Positions 1 through 4,887 of a DNA stretch of 9,123 bases are shown piece by piece. Source of the DNA: Conexibacteraceae bacterium. GTDB taxonomy: Bacteria; Actinomycetota; Thermoleophilia; Solirubrobacterales; Solirubrobacteraceae. Numbering within the stretch: position 1 is the stretch's first letter; each line of letters begins with the position of its first letter. The notes beneath the pieces were generated by a model that saw only the letters and a list, made by a program, of their open reading frames with translations, searched no databases and had not been told where the DNA came from. Position numbers and translations under genes: made by a program. The DNA is taken from contig WQWK01000064.1 in assembly GCA_009785395.1 (NCBI GenBank), positions 1 to 9,123 of the forward strand, read 5' to 3'.

Positions 1-161
1 CGACCATCGGCGCCGGGTCGGCGATCACCAAGAACGTCCCCGACGGGGCCCTGGGAATCGCCCGCGCGCGCCAGACCAACATCGAGGGTTATGCCGACCG
101 GGCGCGCGCCCGGCACGAGGCGGCCGAGCACGACCGCGCCGAGCACGACCGCGCCGAGTGA
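1..161 (+). CDS. glmU: GlmU, bifunctional UDP-GlcNAc pyrophosphorylase / glucosamine-1-P acetyltransferase, C-terminal fragment
   Basis: Only the last 52 or so codons are present (frame starts at base 3, stop TGA at 159-161). The readable tail [20 protein letters not shown], followed by [10 protein letters not shown], is the typical end of the left-handed beta-helix acetyltransferase domain of GlmU. In that family the domain acetylates glucosamine-1-phosphate before uridylylation to UDP-N-acetylglucosamine, the cytoplasmic precursor of peptidoglycan. The protein ends in a charged low-complexity tail of two AEHDR units plus AE, encoded by a 15-bp tandem duplication at 123-152. The downstream neighbour is prs, a common glmU-prs order in Gram-positive bacteria. 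Identification rests on the C-terminal motif and the neighbour; the catalytic part lies outside the window. Confidence 0.88.
   Translation, partial: TIGAGSAITKNVPDGALGIARARQTNIEGYADRARARHEAAEHDRAEHDRAE
123..158 (+). repeat. 15-bp tandem repeat in the 3' end of glmU
   Basis: The unit GCCGAGCACGACCGC occurs at 123-137 and 138-152, followed by a partial third copy GCCGAG (153-158) just before the stop codon. The unit is in frame and encodes Ala-Glu-His-Asp-Arg, so copy-number change would lengthen or shorten the GlmU tail without a frameshift. Confidence 0.9.
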
Positions 162-213
162 GCGTGCGCTCAGACACATTTCATCCACCGCTCCGCGTAC
201 CATCCGCGGGGCT

Positions 214-1233
214 ATGACGGCCGCCGAAATGCCTCTCGAGTCGACCGTCCTGCGCGCGGATCCCGGCAAGCGCCTGATGCTCTTCTCCGGGCGTGCCAAC
301 CGCGGGCTCGCCGCCCGGATCGCGGATCGTCTCGGCGTGGAGCTCGGCAAGGTCACGACCAAGACCTTCGCCAACGGCGAGGTCTACTGCCGTTACGAGG
401 AGTCGGTGCGCGGCGCCGACGTCTTCATCGTCCAGCCGACGTGCGGCAACCCGCAGGAAGGCCTCAGCACCAACGACGCGCTGATGGAGCTGCTGGAGAT
501 GGTCGACGCCGCCGTCGGCGGCTCCGCGCACCGCGTGATCGCGGTGACGCCGTGGTACGGCTACTCGCGGCAGGACAAGAAGTCGGCTCCGCGCGAGCCG
601 ATCAGCGCGCGCCTGGTGGCGCACATGCTCGAGGCTGCCGGGATCGACCGGATCCTGACGATGGATCTGCACTCGGGCCAGATCCAGGGCTTCTTCAACA
701 AGCCCTGCGACCACATGACCGCGCTGTTCATTCTGACCCAGTACTTCAGCGACCTCGGGCTCGATGACCTCGTCGTCGTCGCCCCGGACGCCGGCCGCGT
801 GAAGCTCAACAAGCTGTTCGCGTCGAAGATGGGGGCGGATCTCGCGATCCTCAACAAGGAGCGCCCCGCCCAGCAGGTCGCCGAGATCAACTACGTGATC
901 GGCGACGTCAAGGACAAGACGGCCGTGATCGTCGACGACATCATCGGCACCGCCGGGACCCTGAAGGCCGCCGCCGACGCGGTCCGCGACGCGGGCGCCA
1001 GGCGCCTCTACGCCGCCGCCACGCACGGGCTGTTCTCGGGCAACGCGTTCGAGAATCTGGCCAGCGCCGGCTTCGAGCAGGTGGTCGTCACCGACACGGT
1101 GCCGCTGCCGCCGGGCGCCCCGGACAACGTCAAGGTGCTCTCCTGCGCAGACCTGCTGGCCAGCTCGATCCGCCAGATCTTCACCGACGGCTCCGTCAGC
1201 GACGTGTTTGGCGGCGAGAACCAGCTGTTCTGA
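214..1233 (+). CDS. prs: Ribose-phosphate pyrophosphokinase (PRPP synthetase)
   Basis: The gene encodes 339 residues from the ATG at 214. The enzyme converts ribose-5-phosphate and ATP to PRPP for purine, pyrimidine, histidine, tryptophan and NAD synthesis in the cytoplasm. Visible family features are the N-terminal LFSGRAN (about 23-29), FANGEVYCRYEESVRGADVF (52-71), YSRQDKK...REPISA (117-132), DLHSGQIQGFF (151-161, with the catalytic-region His153), the flexible-loop Lys215 and Arg217 in NKERP, and the PRPP-binding loop VIVDDIIGTAGTL (238-250). The open frame runs back to 91 but would overlap glmU by 71 bp and add Thr/Pro/Ser-rich sequence unlike the family. The ATG at 214 has a weak GCGGGG stretch (206-211) in front. 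Even this start leaves about 20 residues before the usual beginning, and the ATG at 229 is an alternative. The gap to glmU is 52 bp, so co-transcription is likely. Confidence 0.95.
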   Translation: MTAAEMPLESTVLRADPGKRLMLFSGRANRGLAARIADRLGVELGKVTTKTFANGEVYCRYEESVRGADVFIVQPTCGNPQEGLSTNDALMELLEMVDAAVGGSAHRVIAVTPWYGYSRQDKKSAPREPISARLVAHMLEAAGIDRILTMDLHSGQIQGFFNKPCDHMTALFILTQYFSDLGLDDLVVVAPDAGRVKLNKLFASKMGADLAILNKERPAQQVAEINYVIGDVKDKTAVIVDDIIGTAGTLKAAADAVRDAGARRLYAAATHGLFSGNAFENLASAGFEQVVVTDTVPLPPGAPDNVKVLSCADLLASSIRQIFTDGSVSDVFGGENQLF

Positions 1234-1273
1234 GCCGTCAGGACACTTGTGCGCCTCTTTGCACAGTCTTAGC

Positions 1274-1286
1274 GTTTTCTGAAAAC
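1274..1286. promoter_or_regulatory. 13-bp palindrome upstream of the redox gene set, possible operator
   Basis: GTTTTC-T-GAAAAC is a perfect inverted repeat with a 1-nt centre, located 20 bp before the GTG start of the next gene. The centre is too short for an RNA hairpin, so a protein-binding site is the more likely reading. A second short inverted pair, TGTGC...GCACA, lies just upstream (about 1248-1265). I see no convincing -35/-10 pair here, so the role is an inference from symmetry and position alone. Confidence 0.35.
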
Positions 1287-1306
1287 CCGGCGTCAGTCTC
1301 GGATGA

Positions 1307-1648
1307 GTGCCAGCCCGATCCGATGACCAGAACGCCCGCCGCGAGCACCTTCGCCGCCAGGCGGTCGCTCGCCGCAACGCGGCCGTGAGGCGCATCGCCA
1401 CGACTCGCCGTGTGATCGCCGGCGGAGTCGCCCTGGCCGTGTGCTCTCTCGCCGTGATGATCGACGGTCTGCGGACGAGTCACACAACGGGCCACAGCGC
1501 TTCAAACAGCAGTTTCGCTTCCAACAACAACTCGAGCAGTAGCTCGAGCAGCACCTCCAACAGCTACGTGCCGCAGACCACGTATGGCGGCGGTTCAGCG
1601 CCGAGCGCGTCGTCGGGGTCCGGCACCGTCATCTCGGGAGGGTCTTAA
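1307..1648 (+). CDS. Small single-pass membrane protein with Ser/Asn/Gly-rich extracytoplasmic tail, unknown function
   Basis: I do not recognise a family. The 113 residues comprise an Arg-rich basic N-terminus (1-35, about 12 Arg), one hydrophobic helix (about 36-54, VIAGGVALAVCSLAVMI), then a low-complexity outer part with NNNSSSSSSSS around 73-82 and a C-terminus reading SGSGTVISGGS. The positive N-terminus predicts N-in/C-out topology. The stop codon directly abuts the ATG of the apbE-like gene, and a ferric-reductase-like gene follows, so it probably serves the same membrane redox system. No FMN_bind domain, CXXCH haem motif or lipobox is present. The start is uncertain: GTG at 1307 has no good ribosome-binding site, and in-frame GTG codons lie downstream (near 1385). 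An out-of-frame ATG at 1303 opens a 7-codon mini-ORF overlapping this start. The overall layout and downstream coupling support a real gene. Confidence 0.7.
   Translation: MPARSDDQNARREHLRRQAVARRNAAVRRIATTRRVIAGGVALAVCSLAVMIDGLRTSHTTGHSASNSSFASNNNSSSSSSSTSNSYVPQTTYGGGSAPSASSGSGTVISGGS
1636..1642 (+). promoter_or_regulatory. Ribosome-binding site of the apbE-like gene, embedded in the preceding gene's last codons
   Basis: GGGAGGG lies 6 bp before the ATG at 1649 and coincides with the codons for the penultimate Gly-Gly of the small membrane protein (TCG GGA GGG TCT TAA). It fixes the apbE start and couples the two genes. It also means the C-terminal GGS of the small protein could partly be a by-product of the ribosome-binding site. 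Confidence 0.8.
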
Positions 1649-2572
1649 ATGACCACAACGATGCAGCCGGACACGATAGGGCGGACGGAGTTCCCGATCT
1701 GGGGCGGCACCGCGGTCGTCGCCGTGTGCGAGCGCGGCGGCCTCGCCGCCGCGCTCGCACACGTCAAGCGAACCGTCGCCGCCTTCGACCTTGTCGCCTC
1801 GAGTTTCCGCGAGGACTCGGAGCTGGCGCTGCTGAACGACTCCGCGGGCGAGGAGGTCGTCGTCAGCTCGCTGCTGTTCACGGCCGTGAGCGAGGCGATC
1901 CGTGCCGCGCAGCGGACGGGCGGCGCGGTCGACCCGACCGTGGGCCGGGCGCTCGTCGCCCACCGCATCAACCCGCCGCTGCACGATGTGCCCATCCGGA
2001 TCGAGCCGGCGCCGGGCTACGTGGGCGTAACGCTCGACGCGGAGAACCGGACGATCATGGTGCCCCGTGGTGTCCAGCTCGACCTCGGCGCGACCGCCAA
2101 GGCGCTGGCCGCCGACATGGCGGCGCAGGAGGCGGCGGAGGCAGCCGGGTGTGGCGTGCTCGTCGGCCTCTGCGGTGACATCGCGGTCGCGGGCGAGCCG
2201 CCCGATGGTGGCTGGCAGATCCGCGTGACCGACGATCACCGTGACGGCGACGCGCCTGGGCAGACGGTCGCGATCGAGGTCGGTGGGCTTGCGACGTCGA
2301 GCGTCACCGTCCGCCGCGCCGGCACCGAGCCCGACGCTGCGCACCACCTGATCGACCCCCGGACCGGATCCCCGGTCGCCGGGCCCTGGCGCACCGTGAG
2401 CGTCACCGCCGGCTCGTGCCTGGATGCCAACACCGCCAGCACGGCCGCGATCGTGCTCGGCGACGCCGCGCCCGACTGGCTCGAGGCAAGCCGGGCGCCG
2501 GCACGGCTCGTCGCCCACGACGGCACCGTGCGACACCTCTCGGGCTGGCCGCACGAGGGCGACGATCTGTGA
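1649..2572 (+). CDS. apbE: FAD:protein FMN transferase (ApbE family)
   Basis: The gene encodes 307 residues. ApbE enzymes transfer FMN from FAD through a phosphoester bond to Thr/Ser of redox proteins, with Mg2+. Visible motifs are FDLVASSFREDSELALLN (46-63), TGGAVDPTVG (90-99), LDLGATAKALAAD (144-156, the counterpart of the family DLGGIAKG block), GDIAVAG (176-182), ATSSVTVRR (215-223), HHLIDPRTGSPV (232-243, very characteristic) and DANTAST (259-265, the metal-binding DA...ST end motif). Several glycines of the textbook motifs are replaced: DLGA for DLGG, LCGD for GGD, and ATSS for TSG. There is no signal peptide or lipobox, unlike the proteobacterial lipoprotein forms, so this version should be cytoplasmic unless the start is wrong. 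It abuts the small membrane protein gene upstream and overlaps the ferric-reductase-like gene by GTGA. The acceptor protein is not evident in the window. Confidence 0.9.
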   Translation: MTTTMQPDTIGRTEFPIWGGTAVVAVCERGGLAAALAHVKRTVAAFDLVASSFREDSELALLNDSAGEEVVVSSLLFTAVSEAIRAAQRTGGAVDPTVGRALVAHRINPPLHDVPIRIEPAPGYVGVTLDAENRTIMVPRGVQLDLGATAKALAADMAAQEAAEAAGCGVLVGLCGDIAVAGEPPDGGWQIRVTDDHRDGDAPGQTVAIEVGGLATSSVTVRRAGTEPDAAHHLIDPRTGSPVAGPWRTVSVTAGSCLDANTASTAAIVLGDAAPDWLEASRAPARLVAHDGTVRHLSGWPHEGDDL

Positions 2573-3132
2573 CGCTCGCTGCCACCAACGCGTCCACCTG
2601 GGCGTGGTACTTCTCGCGGGCAACAGGTCTCATGGCGCTGGTGCTGCTCACAGCGATCATCGTGCTGGGCGTGCTCGGGCCGCTGCGCGTCAGCTCCGAG
2701 CGCTGGCCGCGGTTCGCGATCCGCACCGTGCACCGCGACGTGTCACTTCTGGCGCTGCTCGTGATCGCGATCCACGTGATCGCGATCAGCCTCGACACGT
2801 ACGTGAGCGTCCCGCTGATCGCCGCGGTGGTCCCGTTCACCTCGTCGTACTCGCCGTTCTGGACAGGGCTCGGCGCGGTCGCGCTCGACCTGATGCTCGC
2901 GATCGTGTTCACCAGCCTGCTGCGCCGCCGGTTCGGATTCCGCACGTGGCGGTTCGTGCACTGGTTCGCCTACGTGAGCTGGCCGGTCGCTGTGATCCAT
3001 GGCATCACGATCGGGTCTGACCGAGGCACTGCCTGGGCGCTCGGCCTGACGATCGCCTGCGTCGCGACCGTCGCGATGGCGGTGACGGCGCGCGTCCAGA
3101 ACGGAGCGGCCGCGCGCGCAATCGAGGCCTGA
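2569..3132 (+). CDS. Ferric-reductase-like transmembrane protein (putative di-haem b membrane protein)
   Basis: The gene encodes 187 residues from the GTG at 2569, which overlaps the apbE stop as GTGA. The open frame extends upstream to 2416, but that part is Arg-rich shadow sequence inside apbE. About five to six hydrophobic segments are seen: 20-37, 57-76, 80-90 (weak), 98-117, 129-147 and 155-173. Two His pairs sit within helices at haem-ligating spacing: His55 and His69 (14 apart), and His131 and His144 (13 apart). This matches the ferric reductase / MsrQ / NADPH-oxidase-like transmembrane domain family, in which stacked haems carry electrons across the membrane. There is no NAD(P)H/FAD domain, so electrons must come from or go to partners, plausibly a flavinylated carrier made by the neighbouring ApbE. 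The Arg-rich loops (RRRFGFRTWRF at 119-129) suggest a cytoplasmic side. The family call is firm; the electron donor and acceptor are unknown. Confidence 0.87.
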   Translation: MTLAATNASTWAWYFSRATGLMALVLLTAIIVLGVLGPLRVSSERWPRFAIRTVHRDVSLLALLVIAIHVIAISLDTYVSVPLIAAVVPFTSSYSPFWTGLGAVALDLMLAIVFTSLLRRRFGFRTWRFVHWFAYVSWPVAVIHGITIGSDRGTAWALGLTIACVATVAMAVTARVQNGAAARAIEA

Positions 3133-3151
3133 GGCCGTTTCACCATCCGAG

Positions 3152-3183
3152 TCCGCTTGACGGCCGATCCGCTTGATGGCCGA
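3152..3183 (+). repeat. 16-bp tandem duplication
   Basis: TCCGCTTGACGGCCGA (3152-3167) is followed directly by TCCGCTTGATGGCCGA (3168-3183), differing at one base, and then by TCC, the start of a third copy. It lies 20 bp after the ferric-reductase-like gene. It contains no long hairpin and its role is unknown. Confidence 0.85.
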
Positions 3184-3193
3184 TCCTGGGTGT

Positions 3194-3203
3194 GGGGTAC
3201 CCC
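3194..3203. other. 10-bp perfect palindrome GGGGTACCCC
   Basis: The palindrome is self-complementary with no spacer, in a non-coding interval. It could be a protein-binding site or chance in GC-rich DNA. Nothing else specifies its role. Confidence 0.4.
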
Positions 3204-3220
3204 TAAGAGTGGGTCCGCAT

Positions 3221-3315
3221 GTGTGTCGGAAGTGTGTCGTGGCGTCATAGAAATGTGCAAAACCGTCCTGCCGGGTTGACGTTGACACACAGTCGTCACA
3301 CGGCGTCACATTTCT
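3221..3315. promoter_or_regulatory. Cluster of GTGTG(T/A)CG-like boxes and inverted repeats around a TTGACA hexamer
   Basis: GTGTGTCG occurs at 3221 and 3232 on the plus strand (11 bp apart). CGTCACAC at 3294 and CGTCACAT at 3304 are minus-strand versions (10 bp apart). Between them lie TTGACG (3276-3281) and a perfect -35-like TTGACA (3282-3287). An inverted pair AGAAATGTG (3249-3257) / CACATTTCT (3307-3315) encloses this. About 18 bp after TTGACA is TCACAT, a poor -10. It is visibly less GC-rich than the surroundings. A regulated promoter reading rightward into the 26-bp repeats is possible but not established, and no gene starts here. Confidence 0.4.
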
Positions 3316-3352
3316 GCAAGACATGCGGAGGCGTGTGAGGAGGGGGGGTGGT

Positions 3353-3529
3353 GCTCCGGCGCGGCCCTACGAGCGCTCGCCCCAGCGCGGCCCTACGAGC
3401 GCTCGCTCCGGCGCGGCCCTACGAGCGCTCGCTCCGGCGCGGTACTACGAGCGCTCGCTCCGGCGCGGCCCTACGAGCGCTCGCCCCGGCGCGGCCCTAC
3501 GAGCGCTCGCCCCAGCGCGGCCCTACGAG
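3353..3529 (+). repeat. 26-bp tandem repeat array (minisatellite), six full units plus a partial seventh, with a palindrome per unit
   Basis: Units start at 3353, 3379, 3405, 3431, 3457 and 3483, with a 21-base partial copy at 3509-3529. Copies differ at only a few positions (GCTCCGG, GCCCCAG or GCCCCGG at the unit start; GGTACTAC instead of GGCCCTAC in unit 4). Each junction forms the 10-bp palindrome CGAGCGCTCG, at 3370, 3396, 3422, 3448, 3474 and 3500. There are no unique spacers, so it is not a CRISPR array. Because 26 is not a multiple of 3, the open frames across it cycle through three translations and look non-coding. It lies between convergent gene ends (ferric-reductase-like gene and lacI-type gene). 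Confidence 0.93.
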
Positions 3530-3556
3530 AGCCTGCCACTGAGCGGAACTGGTCGA

Positions 3557-3591
3557 CGCCTGAGCCGGCCGAGACGCAAGCGCTTCAGGCG
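3557..3591 (-). terminator. Weak inverted repeat at the end of the LacI-family gene, possible terminator
   Basis: CGCCTGA (3557-3563) and TCAGGCG (3585-3591) can pair as a 7-bp stem that includes the stop codon of the minus-strand gene; a smaller AGCGC/GCGCT pair (3579-3593) competes with it. No U-tract follows on the minus strand. This is only a candidate. Confidence 0.25.
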
Positions 3592-4646
3592 CTGACCTCG
3601 CCGCTGCCGCGCGCGATCAGGTCGACCGGCAGCATCACTCGGTGCGGCGGGCGGTCGTCGCCGTCGATGCGGCCGAACGCGAGCTGCGCCGCGACCTGCC
3701 CCAGCCGGTAGGAGTCGGTGCGCACGACCGTGACCCCGAGCAGGTCGGCGAGCTCGAAGTCGTCGAAGCCGACCAGGGCCACGTCATCGCCGGATCCGTG
3801 CAGGGCGTGCAGGGCGCCGATGGTGCAGCGGTTGTTGGCCGCGAAGATCGCCGTCGGCCGGCGTTTCTTCGGGAGCGCGAGGAGTTCTTGGACCGCCTCG
3901 TTGGCCGACTCGGAGGTGCTGTGGTCCATCGATACAAGTGCCTCGGAGACCGAGACGCCCGCGTCGCCGAGTGCGCGCCGGTACCCGGTCAGGCGCTGGC
4001 CGGCCGTGTAGAGCGCCTGCGTGTCCCCGACGATCGCGACGCGGCGGTGCCCCTGGGAGACGAGGTGCTCGACCGCGAGCTGGGCTCCGGCCGCATTGTC
4101 GACCAGCACCGTGTCGGCGTCGGTGCGCGCGGGCGGGCGGTCGAGGAAGACGGTCTGCCCGGCGAAGCCGGCACGCGCGATGTAACGGTGGTCGGGGCCG
4201 GCGGGAACAATCAGCAGCGCATCGACGCGCCGGCGCAGGAGGGCGGTGACGAGCTCACGCTCACGTGTGGGGTCCTCGCGCGCGGAGGTCGTGATGAGCA
4301 GGCTCTCGTGCTCGCGGGCGATGTCCTCGACCGCCTGTGCGACACGGGCGTAGAAGGGGTTGGCGACGTCCTCGATCACGAGCCCGATCGTGTTTGAGCC
4401 GACGCCGCTGCGCAGGCTGGCGGCGAGGTCGTTGCGGGCGTAGCCGAGGGACTCGATCGCCGCCTCGACCTTCTTCAGGGTCTCGGGGGTGACGCCGGGC
4501 TCGCCGTTGATCACGCGCGAGACGGTCTTGAGGCTCACGCCGGCCTCGACAGCGAGGTCGTTCATGGTCGTCTGGCCGTGGCGGCCGCGGCGCGCGCGCG
4601 CCGCGGGGGACGACAGGCCGTTCGGCTCAGGTCGTTTGGCGGGCAT
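3585..4646 (-). CDS. LacI/GalR-family transcriptional repressor
   Basis: The gene encodes 353 residues. The DNA-binding part is TMNDLAVEAGVSLKTVSRVI (27-46) followed by NGEPGVTPETLKKVEAAIESLGYARN, a full LacI helix-turn-helix. The hinge helix NDLAASLRSG (72-81) comes next, and the periplasmic-binding-like effector domain starts at NTIGLVIEDVANPFYARV (85-102). The conserved FDDFELADLL (294-303) and VVRTDSYRLG (307-316) lie near the C-terminus, and total length is normal. The start at 4646 gives a 27-residue basic leader before the helix-turn-helix with an AGGGA stretch about 10 bp upstream; an internal ATG at 4565 would remove it but also the first turn of the domain. The gene is divergent from the ManA/ABC operon, and two family-type palindromic operators lie in the shared intergenic region. 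It is probably the local sugar-responsive repressor and may regulate itself. The inducer is unknown. Confidence 0.93.
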   Translation of the reverse strand: MPAKRPEPNGLSSPAARARRGRHGQTTMNDLAVEAGVSLKTVSRVINGEPGVTPETLKKVEAAIESLGYARNDLAASLRSGVGSNTIGLVIEDVANPFYARVAQAVEDIAREHESLLITTSAREDPTRERELVTALLRRRVDALLIVPAGPDHRYIARAGFAGQTVFLDRPPARTDADTVLVDNAAGAQLAVEHLVSQGHRRVAIVGDTQALYTAGQRLTGYRRALGDAGVSVSEALVSMDHSTSESANEAVQELLALPKKRRPTAIFAANNRCTIGALHALHGSGDDVALVGFDDFELADLLGVTVVRTDSYRLGQVAAQLAFGRIDGDDRPPHRVMLPVDLIARGSGEVSA

Positions 4647-4762
4647 CAGGAAGTCCCTGCAATTCTGATGGTTGCGGTGGACATCTTCCGCGTCTGTGTA
4701 TGTGGGTGATTGCGCCCCTGCAACGACTGGCCTCTCCCTCCTGGGTGTTCAGGCTAACAACA

Positions 4763-4776
4763 TGACAACGTTGTCG
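4763..4776. promoter_or_regulatory. LacI-type operator O1 (TGACAACGTTGTCG)
   Basis: This near-perfect 14-bp palindrome has the central C-G step typical of LacI-family operators and is broken only at the outermost base pair. It ends one base before the -35 hexamer TTGACA, and its centre is 24 bp from that of the second copy. Binding by the divergently encoded LacI protein is inferred from proximity and symmetry. Confidence 0.8.
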
Positions 4777-4777
4777 C

Positions 4778-4807
4778 TTGACATTCTGACAACGTTGTCA
4801 TTACCCT
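4778..4807 (+). promoter_or_regulatory. Promoter of the ManA-ABC operon
   Basis: A perfect -35 hexamer TTGACA (4778-4783) is followed 18 bp later by TACCCT (4802-4807), which keeps the key T, A and final T of the -10 consensus. The start of transcription would be near 4813, giving a leader of about 75 nt. The second operator fills most of the -35/-10 spacer, so bound repressor would exclude RNA polymerase. The -10 is weak, and the exact start point is inferred. Confidence 0.6.
4787..4800. promoter_or_regulatory. LacI-type operator O2 (TGACAACGTTGTCA)
   Basis: This is a perfect 14-bp palindrome inside the spacer between the -35 and -10 elements of the operon promoter. It is identical to O1 except for the last base. 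The location is typical for direct steric repression. Confidence 0.83.
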
Positions 4808-4853
4808 ACAAGTCGAAAGAGGAGCCGGCGGCCGATAGGGGCCCTGGAGAAGC

Positions 4854-4868
4854 AGGCCGTTCCGGCCT
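4854..4868 (+). other. Short leader hairpin just upstream of the manA ribosome-binding site
   Basis: AGGCCG-TTC-CGGCCT can form a 6-bp GC-rich stem with a 3-nt loop in the predicted mRNA leader, ending 2 nt before the ribosome-binding site AGGAGAGG (4871-4878). It may affect translation or RNA stability, or be chance in GC-rich DNA. The remaining leader shows no recognisable riboswitch. Confidence 0.3.
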
Positions 4869-4870
4869 TC

Positions 4871-4880
4871 AGGAGAGGAA
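4871..4880 (+). promoter_or_regulatory. Ribosome-binding site of manA
   Basis: AGGAGAGGAA lies about 8 bp before the ATG at 4888. It decides this start over earlier in-frame ATGs (4672, 4762), which lie upstream of or within the promoter and operators. Confidence 0.85.
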
Positions 4881-4887
4881 CATCGCC

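Noticed and set aside
159..172. Inverted repeat TGAGCG-TG-CGCTCA right after glmU as a terminator
   Set aside because: The arms are 6 bp with a 2-nt centre, so the RNA stem would shrink to about 4 bp, and there is no U-tract.
91..213. Upstream extension of prs to the ATG at 91
   Set aside because: It would overlap glmU by 71 bp and add a Thr/Pro/Ser-rich leader absent from PRPP synthetases.
1303..1326. Seven-codon mini-ORF (MSASPIR) overlapping the start of the small membrane protein
   Set aside because: No good ribosome-binding site, and such short frames are expected by chance. A leader-peptide role cannot be supported.
181..1401. Long minus-strand open frame opposite prs (and similar ones at 1595-2623 and 5283-6653)
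   Set aside because: High-GC shadow frames opposite well-supported genes. The translations are Arg/Gly/Asp/His-rich with no family motif.
3353..3529. CRISPR array
   Set aside because: The repeat units are contiguous, with no unique spacers, and no cas genes are nearby.
3323..3595. Open frames across the 26-bp repeats encoding Arg/Ala/Pro-rich repeats
   Set aside because: All frames stay open merely because the repeat unit lacks stops. The 26-bp period shifts frame every unit, no ribosome-binding site is present, and the frame runs into the convergent lacI-type gene.
4672..4887. Upstream extension of manA to the ATG at 4672 or 4762
   Set aside because: The extension runs through the promoter and operators, and AGGAGAGG before 4888 gives a clear start.
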